Source of the DNA: Gemmataceae bacterium | GTDB lineage: Bacteria > Planctomycetota > Planctomycetia > Gemmatales > Gemmataceae | NCBI GenBank assembly: GCA_022614915.1 | Contig: JAKEHV010000272.1 | Coordinates: 1-46,563 of the forward strand | Reading direction: 5' to 3' | Length of the DNA stretch: 46,563 bases | Shown here: positions 24,066 to 31,687 of the stretch, one piece after another | How the letters are laid out: the number at the start of each line of letters is the position of its first letter | Numbering within the stretch: position 1 is the first letter of the stretch | The notes under the pieces: model-generated | Databases searched by the model: none | The model's input: the letters and a program-made list of their open reading frames with translations, nothing else | What the model was told of the DNA's origin: nothing | Program-made: the position numbers and the translations under genes

Positions 24066-24779
24066 ATGCCGGAGCTGCAAGATCCGTCCCCGTCGAAAAA
24101 GCGCGGCATCAAAAGCGCCATCGAATCAAAGCAACTGGCCCGCCGTTCCTTCGACAATTACCGCACTTTCATCAAGGACCATTACGACGGCCTCGCGGGC
24201 AAGCTGACCAGCTTCACTGGCTTCGTCACGGGCCACGAAACATTGGCGGGCCGGCTGATTCGCCCCGCCGCCTTCGACGTGCGCGGCTGCAAGCGCATCC
24301 TCGACGCCGGCTGCGGCAACGGCCGATATTCCAAGTTCCTTTTGCGTTGGGCCGATCCGGACGCCTTCCTGACGGGCTTCGATCTTTCCGAGCGCATGCT
24401 CAAGCGCTCGCGCCGCCGGCTTAAAAGTCCGCGCGTTTCCCACGTCGCCGCCGACATCACGCGTTTGCCATACCCCGACGCGTATTTCGACGCTGTCGTG
24501 TGCGGCTGGGTCCTGGAGCACTTGCCCGACCCTCGGCCCGGCCTTAAGGAGCTGGCCCGCGTCATGCAGTCCGGCGGCAAGCTCCTCCTACTTGTCACCG
24601 AAGACACGCTCACCGGCTCGATGTGCAGCCGCATGTGGCATTGCCGCACCTACAACCGCGAGGAACTGAAGCGTGTCTGTGCCGACTGCGGTTTGCGCTG
24701 GGTGCGTCCTTATTACTTTTCACGCCTGCACGCCTGGTTTCGCCTGGGCGGCATCATCGCCGAGTTTCATCGCGAATAA
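24066..24779 (+). CDS. Class I SAM-dependent methyltransferase (type 11)
   Basis: Motif I LDAGCGNGRYSKFLL and motif II DAFLTGFDLSERML, then VAADITRLPYPDAYFDAVVCGWVLEHLPDP and LKELARVMQSGGKLLLLV, show a complete Rossmann methyltransferase of the type 11 family. The C-terminal part (GLRWVRPYYFSRLHAWFRLGG) would set the substrate, which cannot be named. ATG 24066 starts just before the conserved region. The frame is open further up to 23898 through the inverted repeat, but that part reads as repeat sequence. No clear ribosome-binding site is seen. A PDZ remnant follows directly. Confidence 0.87.
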   Translation: MPELQDPSPSKKRGIKSAIESKQLARRSFDNYRTFIKDHYDGLAGKLTSFTGFVTGHETLAGRLIRPAAFDVRGCKRILDAGCGNGRYSKFLLRWADPDAFLTGFDLSERMLKRSRRRLKSPRVSHVAADITRLPYPDAYFDAVVCGWVLEHLPDPRPGLKELARVMQSGGKLLLLVTEDTLTGSMCSRMWHCRTYNREELKRVCADCGLRWVRPYYFSRLHAWFRLGGIIAEFHRE

Positions 24780-24811
24780 CCACGTTTCGAGGCCAATCCG
24801 GCAGAAATTAG

Positions 24812-25072
24812 CGGCCACACCTCGTCAGCGGCGATGAGATTCTCGCCGTCGCCGACCGTCCGGTCGTCAACGCGTTCGACGTCGAGCGCGCCTTTTTGGA
24901 CAAGAAACCGGGCGAGCGCGTCAACGTCAAGGTCGTGCGCGAAGTCAGAGAGATGACCGTGACCTTGACCCTGTCCGCGACGGCCGAAGCCGACGAGTCT
25001 GGGCAAACCCCGAACTCGGATGGCAAGCCGGCAATCGCGAAGAGGACCGGAAACCAAGCAGATCCACAATAA
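24812..25072 (+). pseudogene. Remnant of a PDZ-domain serine protease (DegP/HtrA-like), 3' end only
   Basis: The frame from 24812 to the TAA at 25070-25072 reads SGDEILAVADRPVVNAFDVE, then RAFLDKKPGERVNVKVVREV and MTVTLTLSA. This is the second half of a PDZ domain: carboxylate-binding strand, helix and last strand. A low-complexity tail follows. An in-frame TAG lies directly upstream at 24809-24811, and there is no start codon or ribosome-binding site before the PDZ half. Protease domain and first PDZ half are missing. It is best read as a gene fragment left by deletion or rearrangement. The stretch 25073-25281 up to rplC holds no clear plus-strand gene. Confidence 0.65.
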
Positions 25073-25281
25073 GTTTGGATGACCAAGCGCAACGACAGGT
25101 GCACTTTCTTCAATTTCCGCAGCTGAAAGCCCGCCGCCTCGAAGCGATGGCGGATTTCGAACGGCCAGAAGTGTTGCTTCAAGCCTAAGACGTTCGTCCC
25201 CTTTGCGGAACCGCTCTGGACGAAATGCGTCCCAACTCCATAATAACTTTTCCTGCAAAACTCGAATCGAAGGATTCCGCG

Positions 25282-25989
25282 ATGGCTCTCGGCTTGCTGG
25301 CCCGCAAAGTGGGCATGACCCAAGTGTTTGACGGCAAAGGGAAAATGGCGCCCGTCACGGTCTTGGAGTGCGGCCCGTGTCCCGTGCTCCTGATCCGCAC
25401 CCCCGAGCGCGACGGCTACCACGCCGTGCAGCTCGGCTTCAAGGACAAGCTGCGCCGCAAGGCCATCCGCGCCGAGCGCGGCCATGTCGCCACCGAGTTT
25501 AGCTCCAAGCGCCGCAAGCAACGCGTGGAGTCCGGCGTGCAAATCCCGGAGAAGGCAAACTGTGAGCCGCAGCGTTACATCCGCGAGTTTCGCCTCGAAG
25601 CGCCAAGCGCAGTGAAAGTCGGCGCCATCCTGACCGCCACCGAAGTTTTCAAGGATGTGCCGCGCGTGGACGTGGTCGGCACGACCAAGGGCCGCGGCTT
25701 CACCGGCGCCATGAAGCGCCACAACTTTCAGGGTCTGCCCGCCGCCCACGGCGCCAAGAAGGTGCATCGTTCGCCCGGCAGCACCGGTTCGCACGCCTCC
25801 AACCGCGGCTCCGGCCGGCCCAAGAAAGGCCACAAAGCCGCCGGGCAATACGGCAACGCGCAGCGCACCGTTCGCAATCTCGACATCGTCAAGATCGACG
25901 CCGACAACAACCTCGTCCTGGTCCGCGGCGCTGTGCCCGGCCCCAACGGCGGCCTCGTCGTCGTGCGGCCTACCAACAAGCGGGGATAG
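25282..25989 (+). CDS. rplC: 50S ribosomal protein L3
   Basis: MALGLLARKVGMTQVFDGKG is the L3 start; GATEVFKDV-like, VDVVGTTKGRGFTGAMKRHNF, HGAKKVHRSPGSTGSHAS and KGHKAAGQYGNAQRTVRNLD form the core and the long loop that reaches the peptidyl-transferase centre. It ends GAVPGPNGGLVVVRPTNKRG. Length 235 is slightly above the usual 205-220. AAGGA lies 7 bases before ATG 25282; an upstream in-frame ATG at 25225 lacks a site. The gene is alone: rpsJ is not upstream and rplD is not downstream, so it is outside an S10-type operon here. It ends 8 bp from the convergent SDR gene. Confidence 0.95.
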   Translation: MALGLLARKVGMTQVFDGKGKMAPVTVLECGPCPVLLIRTPERDGYHAVQLGFKDKLRRKAIRAERGHVATEFSSKRRKQRVESGVQIPEKANCEPQRYIREFRLEAPSAVKVGAILTATEVFKDVPRVDVVGTTKGRGFTGAMKRHNFQGLPAAHGAKKVHRSPGSTGSHASNRGSGRPKKGHKAAGQYGNAQRTVRNLDIVKIDADNNLVLVRGAVPGPNGGLVVVRPTNKRG

Positions 25990-25997
25990 TCGGCCGC

Positions 25998-26780
25998 TCA
26001 ATATAACATCACGCCGCCGCAAATGTTGTAAGCTTGGCCGGTCACCATTCGGGCCGCGTCGCTGGCCAAATACACAGCCAAAGGCGCAATATCTTCCGGC
26101 TCGAGCCGTCCGCCGATCGGCGTCATGCTTTTCTCTTGCTCCTCGAACGAGATGCCCTTCCGTTTGGCGTCGTATTCGATGCGTTTGTCGTTCATCAGCG
26201 TGTGCACCGGCCCGGGGCAAATCGCGTTGACGGTAATCCCGACTTTCGCGACTTCGAGCGCCAGCGTGCGCGTCAGGCCCAATAGGCCATGCTTGCTCGC
26301 GGCGTAGGCCGCGCCGTGGAAGCTCGGCATCTTGCTGTTGATCGATGCGATGTTGATGATGCGTCCCCAGCGCCTTTTCACCATGTGCGGTAACACCGCT
26401 TTCGACAAGCGATACGGCACGGTCAAATTGAGCCAGAGCGAGAGGTCCCAAAAGGCGTCGTCGAAATCCATCACCGGCTTGGGATTGGCGCTCGAGCCGA
26501 TGCCGGCGTTGTTCACCAGGATGTCGAGGGGCCCGAGCTGCTGTTCGACGAGCTCCAGCATTTGCGGCAGCGCTTCCGGCTTGGAAAAGTCCGCTTGGAG
26601 CGCGAGCGCTTCGCCGTTGTCTTTGCGGATGGCCTTGGTCACCTTGGCCAATTCCGCGGCCGTGCGTGCCGACACCGCCACGCGCGCTCCGGCTTCGGCG
26701 AAAGCAATGGCGATGGCCCGGCCAATACCGCGGCCGCCGCCAGTGACCAACGCAACACGGTCCGTGAGCTGAAGTTGCAT
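25998..26780 (-). CDS. Short-chain dehydrogenase/reductase
   Basis: The 260-residue protein has the NAD(P)-binding TGGGRGIG (13-20), NNAG (90-93), and the catalytic Ser146, Tyr159 and Lys163 (NIAS..., YAASK), all in place. VNAICPGPVHT and the C-terminal EPEDIAPLAVYLASDAARMVTGQAYNICGG are usual for the family. ARTAAEL after the second strand suggests NADP preference. The substrate cannot be told. It lies 12 bp after the nucleoside-transporter gene on the same strand and is likely co-transcribed. Upstream codons open to 26996 overlap the transporter and are not part of it. Confidence 0.9.
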   Translation of the reverse strand: MQLQLTDRVALVTGGGRGIGRAIAIAFAEAGARVAVSARTAAELAKVTKAIRKDNGEALALQADFSKPEALPQMLELVEQQLGPLDILVNNAGIGSSANPKPVMDFDDAFWDLSLWLNLTVPYRLSKAVLPHMVKRRWGRIINIASINSKMPSFHGAAYAASKHGLLGLTRTLALEVAKVGITVNAICPGPVHTLMNDKRIEYDAKRKGISFEEQEKSMTPIGGRLEPEDIAPLAVYLASDAARMVTGQAYNICGGVMLY

Positions 26781-26791
26781 GTTGTTTTTAT

Positions 26792-28279
26792 CTATAGGAG
26801 CACGCCCGCAATGGCCGCATTGAGCAATGTCGCCACAAAGCCCACGAACAGCGCCCGGCCGCCAAGGCGGGCCAGATCGGACCGCCGCTCCGGGGCCATG
26901 GCGCCGATGCCTCCCAATTGAATACCAATTGAGGCAACATTCGCAAAGCCGGTCAGAGCATACGTGGCCAAGATATAGGATCGCGTGCCGGGCCAAAGCC
27001 CGGCGCCGGCTGGCCTGCCCATCGTCTGCAGCGTCGTCAAGGCATCGATCGAACTAGGAACCCAGACACCGCTGAAATTGCCAAACACGCCGGCCACTGT
27101 TGCCACATCGACTTCGCGTTGCAGATTCGTGAGCTTGGCATAAGCGAGGAACTCGTTGCCCACCAGCTTGATACCCAGCAGATCCGCCACCTGGCCGACT
27201 TCCCGAGGCTCGACACCCATGAGAAACGACGCCGGTGCAAACAGCCGTGAAAAGATCGCTTTGAGCGACAGGTCGGGGTGAATCAGGCCCAGCATAAACT
27301 CGATAAGGGCGATGAACGCGATAAACGCGATGAGCATGGCGGCGACATTGATCGCAAGCACCATCCCGTCCGAAGCACCGCCTGCCGCCGCGTCCACGGC
27401 GTTGCGGTGCGGCGATTCCACCGTGGTGTCGGCCTGGCCCGCCGTCTGTGGTGTTTCGGTCTCGGGCCACAGCAGCTTCGACAAATAGAGGCCGCACGGC
27501 GCAGCCATTACGCTGGTCGCCAGGATCGCCACGGGATCGGCGCCCATGCGAATGTAGACCACCATGATGCCGCCGGAAATGGTGGCCAAGCCGCCGACCA
27601 TAAGTGCCAAGAGTTCGGACTGTGTCATGCCGCGCACATAAGGCTTGACGATAAGCGGAGCCTCGGTTTGGCCCATAAAGACGTTAGCGGCGGCCGACAG
27701 CGTCTCTGCACCGCTAGTGCCCATCAGATACATCATCGCCTTGGCAAACATGCGGACGATGAATTGCAGGACGCCAAAGTAGTACAGCACGCTGAAGAAG
27801 GACGACACGAAAATGATGGCCGGCAGTGCGGAAACAGCGAACACGAAGCCGTTATTGGGGCCGAAGACGCGCCGAAGCTGCTCGGGATCGGCCAGTGGCC
27901 CAAAAACGAAGCGTGCGCCCTCGTCGGTGAATTCCACGAACCGCGTAATTACAGAAGAGATGCCGCGAAACAGCTCATAGCCGGGGCGATAGCCAAACAT
28001 CTCCCATTTGAGAATGATGAGCGCGAACAGAACCTGCAGAGCGATTCCCCAGCCGATCGTGCTCCAACGGACCGCGCGCAGATTGCGCGAAAACGCCGCG
28101 ACAATCCCGAAGAAGCAAACGAACCCGGCCAAACCTTGGCCGCGCACACCGATCAGTGGCTGCAGCCAATAGGCGGCAATGGCCACCGCGCCGACGCCCG
28201 CGGCAATCGCCAGCCGCCAACTCACGGGTGTGGGCGATTTCGCAGCAGGAACGGGCGCCGGCGGAGTGGCTGTGTGCAT
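26792..28279 (-). CDS. nupC: CNT family nucleoside transporter (NupC-like)
   Basis: Concentrative nucleoside transporters import nucleosides with H+ or Na+ across the inner membrane. Family marks are FVSSFFSVLYYFGVLQ, then NVFMGQTEAPLIVKPYV (the G-Q-T-E-A-P substrate-site motif), LMVGGLATISGG, and YALTGFANVASIGIQLGGIG near the C-terminus. Ten or so hydrophobic helices are visible. At 495 residues it is longer than E. coli NupC (400), mostly from a longer N-terminus (helices at 20-130) and a soluble insert near 290-310. ATG 28279 has GGGGAGG four bases upstream; TTG 28330 is less likely. Coupled with the downstream SDR gene, it may serve nucleoside or sugar salvage. Confidence 0.88.
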   Translation of the reverse strand: MHTATPPAPVPAAKSPTPVSWRLAIAAGVGAVAIAAYWLQPLIGVRGQGLAGFVCFFGIVAAFSRNLRAVRWSTIGWGIALQVLFALIILKWEMFGYRPGYELFRGISSVITRFVEFTDEGARFVFGPLADPEQLRRVFGPNNGFVFAVSALPAIIFVSSFFSVLYYFGVLQFIVRMFAKAMMYLMGTSGAETLSAAANVFMGQTEAPLIVKPYVRGMTQSELLALMVGGLATISGGIMVVYIRMGADPVAILATSVMAAPCGLYLSKLLWPETETPQTAGQADTTVESPHRNAVDAAAGGASDGMVLAINVAAMLIAFIAFIALIEFMLGLIHPDLSLKAIFSRLFAPASFLMGVEPREVGQVADLLGIKLVGNEFLAYAKLTNLQREVDVATVAGVFGNFSGVWVPSSIDALTTLQTMGRPAGAGLWPGTRSYILATYALTGFANVASIGIQLGGIGAMAPERRSDLARLGGRALFVGFVATLLNAAIAGVLL

Positions 28280-28460
28280 CAAGCCTCCCCCATCGAGGAG
28301 GGGTCTTTTTTGCCCTTCCCCTGGGATCAATCCGCCCTATCTTCAAGGCCGCACTGCCGGCTCGCAAGCAAAAAAGCCGCCCCTGAAAAAACGTGCGGCG
28401 GTTCCGTTATCTCCTCCGTGACATACACTTTGTGAATCTTTGGCGTAGAATCCAAGAAGC
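28280..28460. promoter_or_regulatory. Divergent intergenic region between nupC and cotH-like gene, with a hairpin in the nupC leader
   Basis: On the minus strand, GCCGC and GCGGC (28394-28373) form a 5-bp stem followed by TTTTTT, about 95 bases before the nupC start. Just upstream, ATGTCACGGAGGAGATAA could code a five-residue peptide (MSRRR). A leader-peptide attenuator is possible but weakly supported. No promoter boxes could be placed with confidence. Confidence 0.3.
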
Positions 28461-30809
28461 ATGGGGGAAGCGATGCGTCCTCGAAACTGGCTGTTGCTGC
28501 ATTTCCTTTTTCTCATTGGCTTTATGTCCGTGCCCTACCTCGCGGCTCAACAGGGCAAAAACGAAAAGAAAGAGCCGGACAAGAAGGAATTCGACAAAAA
28601 GGCCTTCTTTTTCGCCGGTCCAGGGGGTCCATTCGGACAGAATAGCAAGCTGGTCAAGCAATTCGACAAAGACGGGGACAAACGGCTGAACAACGAAGAA
28701 CGACAGGCCGCCCGCGAGTTTCTCAAGAAAGAGCGAGCCTCGGGCAAAGGATTCGGCCCAGGTTTTGGACCCGGCGGCAAGGGTCCTGGTGGCAAAGGCA
28801 AAGGCCCGGGCGGCTTTGGACCGGGCGGGTTTTTCAGCAAGCCGTTCGTCGATGCGGTTGACTCGGACAAGGACGGCAAGCTGGCCAAAGACGAAGTGAT
28901 CGTAAGCGTCAAAAAGTTCTATGCCGACACCCGCAAAGAGAACAAGGGCGCCCTCGACGAAAAGCAGATTGCCGACGCGCTTGGCAAGATACTCCCTAGG
29001 CCGCAGTTTTTTCCCGCTCCCGTCCCGGAGGCGGGAAAGGCGGACAAGCCCGTCGTCATTGTCCAGGCCTTACCCTCAGGCGGCGAAGTCATTCCGCAAC
29101 CGCCTGGGGGAGGCGGCTTCGTCGTCGTCGGTCCGGAACGATTCGTGGCCGGCAACATCGTGCAGCGCGCCGACAGCAACAAAGACGGCAAAGTGACGCT
29201 CAATGAGTGCGTGGCGGCGGCCGAGACGCTGTTCAAGGAAGCCGACGCGGACAAAGACGGCAAGCTGAGCGACGAAGAAGTGAGCGCCGGCCTGAGCCGG
29301 CTTTTCGCGCCGCCGCAAGGTTTCCCCGGCGGATTTGGTCCCGGCCCCTTCGGCAAACGCGACCCCGCCAAGCCGGGCCCGCGCGTCACGCCTGCCGACG
29401 TCAAATCCTATGCCGACGCGCCTCTTTATGAACCGTCGGTGCTCCGCACTTTGTTCCTGGAGTTCGAAAACAAAGATTGGGAAGAAGAGCTTGCCGACTT
29501 CAAAGGCAGCGATGTCGAGGTGCCGGCCGTCTTGACCGTCGACGGCAAGAAATATCCCAACGTCGGCGTCCATTTCCGCGGCATGTCGAGCTACGGCATG
29601 ACGCCCGCCGGTTACAAGCGCTCGCTCAACCTGTCGCTCGATTTCGCCGACCCCAAGCAGCGGCTCTATGGCCAAAAGACGCTCAACCTCCTCAACGCAG
29701 CCGGCGATTCGTCGTTGCTCAGCACGGCGCTGTACTCTCACATTGCCCGGCAATACATTCCGGCCCCCAAAGCGAATCTCGTCAAAGTCGTCATCAACGG
29801 CGAAAGCTGGGGCGTCTACGCCAATGTGCAACAATTCAACAAAGACTTCGTCGCCGAGAATTACGGCAGCGACAAGGGCGCCCGTTGGAAGGTCAGCCCC
29901 GGCGGCGACGGCCTGACCTACCACGGCGACAAAATCGAAGACTACAAACGCCGTTACCAGATCAAGTCCCAAGACGACCAGAAATCCTGGAAGGCGCTCG
30001 TCAATCTGTGCCGCATCCTCAACCAGACTCCGCCGGACAAGCTCGAGGAAGCCCTGACGCCGATTCTGGACATCGACGGCGCTTTGAAGTTCCTCGCGCT
30101 CGACGTGGTCCTATCCAACAGCGACGGCTATTGGATTCGCGCCAGCGACTACAGCATCTACCGCGATCCCAAAGGCAAGTTCCACATTATCCCGCACGAC
30201 ATGAACGAAGCATTTCAGCCGGCCATGGGCTTCATGTTCGGCCCGCCCGGCGGCATCGGGCCCAAGGGCGGCCCCCTCACCCCCGACCCCTCTCCCCCAC
30301 AGGGGCGAGGGGAGAAACTGCCGAAGGGCGGCAAGAAAGAATTCGACGGTCCCAAAGGCAAGGGCGGTTTCGGCGGCCCCAAAGGCGGCATGGGCCAAGG
30401 CACGGCCGGTCCCGATCCGTTGGTTGGTCTGGACGACATGCGCAAGCCGCTGCGCAGCAAATTACTTGCCGTGCCGAGCCTGAAAGCGAAGTATCTCGAC
30501 TACGTGCGGGCCATCGCCCAAGACAACCTGGATTGGAAAAAACTCGGCCCAGTCGTCGCGCAGTATCGAGCGCTCATCGAGAAAGAAGTTGAGATCGACA
30601 CTCGCAAGCTGGTGACGCTAGCTGCGTTTCAACAAGCAACCGCCGACGCCCCCTCACCCCTCACCCCTCTCCCCCCTGGCGGCGAGGGAAAAACTGGGCC
30701 CGGCGGGCGCGGCTTCGGCATGAGCCTCAGAAACTTCGCCGAGGAGCGGCGCAACTATCTCCTGGGCCATCCGGAAGTGAAACAAGGCGGAAAGGAGGCC
30801 GCGCGGTGA
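28461..30809 (+). CDS. CotH kinase-like protein with four EF-hands, exported
   Basis: A signal peptide (about residues 5-29, ending YLAAQQ) is followed by EF-hand loops DKDGDKRLNNEE (69-80), DSDKDGKLAKDE (134-145), DSNKDGKVTLNE (238-249) and DADKDGKLSDEE (262-273), separated by Gly/Pro/Lys-rich linkers. The CotH domain starts near 325 (LYEPSVLRTLFLEF, VGVHFRGMSSYG, RSLNLSLDFADP) and includes IIPHDMNEAFQP. CotH proteins are kinase-fold enzymes that phosphorylate spore-coat protein in Bacillus. Planctomycete ones are exported and calcium-binding by their EF-hands. Two in-frame repeats lie at about 605-618 and 730-743. The stop overlaps the VTC gene start. Start 28461 or ATG 28473 (GGGGAAG just upstream) both possible. 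Confidence 0.9.
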   Translation: MGEAMRPRNWLLLHFLFLIGFMSVPYLAAQQGKNEKKEPDKKEFDKKAFFFAGPGGPFGQNSKLVKQFDKDGDKRLNNEERQAAREFLKKERASGKGFGPGFGPGGKGPGGKGKGPGGFGPGGFFSKPFVDAVDSDKDGKLAKDEVIVSVKKFYADTRKENKGALDEKQIADALGKILPRPQFFPAPVPEAGKADKPVVIVQALPSGGEVIPQPPGGGGFVVVGPERFVAGNIVQRADSNKDGKVTLNECVAAAETLFKEADADKDGKLSDEEVSAGLSRLFAPPQGFPGGFGPGPFGKRDPAKPGPRVTPADVKSYADAPLYEPSVLRTLFLEFENKDWEEELADFKGSDVEVPAVLTVDGKKYPNVGVHFRGMSSYGMTPAGYKRSLNLSLDFADPKQRLYGQKTLNLLNAAGDSSLLSTALYSHIARQYIPAPKANLVKVVINGESWGVYANVQQFNKDFVAENYGSDKGARWKVSPGGDGLTYHGDKIEDYKRRYQIKSQDDQKSWKALVNLCRILNQTPPDKLEEALTPILDIDGALKFLALDVVLSNSDGYWIRASDYSIYRDPKGKFHIIPHDMNEAFQPAMGFMFGPPGGIGPKGGPLTPDPSPPQGRGEKLPKGGKKEFDGPKGKGGFGGPKGGMGQGTAGPDPLVGLDDMRKPLRSKLLAVPSLKAKYLDYVRAIAQDNLDWKKLGPVVAQYRALIEKEVEIDTRKLVTLAAFQQATADAPSPLTPLPPGGEGKTGPGGRGFGMSLRNFAEERRNYLLGHPEVKQGGKEAAR
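30272..30314 (+). repeat. CCCCTCACCCC..GGCGAGGGGAG repeat in frame inside the CotH gene
   Basis: One unit is read as PLTPDPSPPQGRGE within a Gly-rich linker. Arms CCCCTCTCCCCC and GGGGCGAGGGG pair. Same orientation and same reading frame as the nadB copies. Confidence 0.93.
30649..30690 (+). repeat. Diverged second repeat unit in the CotH gene
   Basis: Read as SPLTPLPPGGEGK, in frame, between the helical region and the C-terminal GRGFGMSLRNF. Arms CCCCTCTCCCCCC and GGCGAGGG are partly conserved. Confidence 0.85.
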
Positions 30810-31687
30810 TGCCGCAGCCATCGGCCAACGACAACCATCGAACGAACGCGCTAATGGTGGTGATCCCCAAGCGGAGCGTGGAGTCTACGGAGGCGTTCGC
30901 ATCGCCTTCGTTGTGCGTAGACACGGCGATTCCAGCTTACGAGCTGAAGTTTCTCTTGAGCGAGGACCAGGCTGCGGGAATCATGGAGCGCGCGAGCGGA
31001 CGGCTTGCGCCCGATCCGCACGCCGATCCCGAACTGGGCAACGCCTACCGGACGCTGAGCCTCTACTGCGATACGCCCCAGTACGACGTCTTCCGCGGCC
31101 TGGGTTCCTTCGGACGCCGAAAACATCGCTTGCGCCGCTATGGCAACGCGCCGTGGATGTACTTGGAGCGCAAGAGCAAGTGGGGCGACCGCGTCAAGAA
31201 ACGGCGTACGCGCATCGACAACGGCGAACTTGCCTTTTTCGCACAAACCATGTCCGCGCTCACTTGGCCGGGTCATTGGTTTCATCGTCACCTGGTGCGG
31301 CGCTGCTTGGGCCCGGTTTGCCGCATCGCTTATGAACGCGTCGCTCTGGTCGGCGAATCCATGGACGGTCCGCTCAGGCTCACGTTTGACCGGCGCATTC
31401 GCGGTGTTTTCACCAACGAGTGGAACCTGGACGCGTTCGAGGGGGGCTTGCCCATTCTCGCCGACCACGTCGTTTGTGAGTTCAAATACCGCGGGTTTTT
31501 GCCTACGCTTTTCAAAGAGATCATTCACGCGCTGCAACTGCCGCCTTGTCCGGTGTCGAAGTTTCGGTCCTTTATGCGCGCGGTTTTACGTGGGGCGAAC
31601 ATTCCTGTTTGCCCGACTGCGCCTGTCCTTGGCAAACAAGAATGTTCGACCCACGTGTCCGGCGACGGGAGAGCAGCCGATGTTTGA
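30809..31687 (+). CDS. VTC-domain polyphosphate polymerase-like protein
   Basis: VTC domains are triphosphate-tunnel enzymes; in yeast Vtc4 the tunnel makes polyphosphate. Visible are YELKFLL (Glu45 x Lys47), RTLSLYCDT (81-89), the basic KHRLRRYG (105-112), MYLERKSKWGDRVKKRR (117-133) and, near the end, VVCEFKYRG, each a usual tunnel segment. GGAGG lies 10 bases before ATG 30809 and 7 before GTG 30806. The start overlaps the CotH stop by one base, and the stop overlaps the DUF4956 start, so all three are translationally coupled. Residues 260-283 (GANIPVCPTAPVLGKQECST) are coded by a palindromic repeat and extend the tail. In bacteria such genes often sit with CotH and DUF4956. Confidence 0.87.
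   Translation: MPQPSANDNHRTNALMVVIPKRSVESTEAFASPSLCVDTAIPAYELKFLLSEDQAAGIMERASGRLAPDPHADPELGNAYRTLSLYCDTPQYDVFRGLGSFGRRKHRLRRYGNAPWMYLERKSKWGDRVKKRRTRIDNGELAFFAQTMSALTWPGHWFHRHLVRRCLGPVCRIAYERVALVGESMDGPLRLTFDRRIRGVFTNEWNLDAFEGGLPILADHVVCEFKYRGFLPTLFKEIIHALQLPPCPVSKFRSFMRAVLRGANIPVCPTAPVLGKQECSTHVSGDGRAADV
31588..31656 (+). repeat. 26-bp-arm palindromic repeat in the 3' end of the VTC gene
   Basis: The left arm 31588-31613 (begins ACGTGGGGCGAACATT) and right arm 31631-31656 (ends ATGTTCGACCCACGT) pair over 26 bp with two mismatches around a 17-base loop. It lies in frame in the last part of the gene. Confidence 0.88.

Noticed and set aside
24808-26451. A 547-residue open frame on the minus strand
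   Set aside because: Most of it is opposite rplC and the SDR region in a shadow frame. Only its stretch near 24990-25200 looked protein-like and is noted separately.
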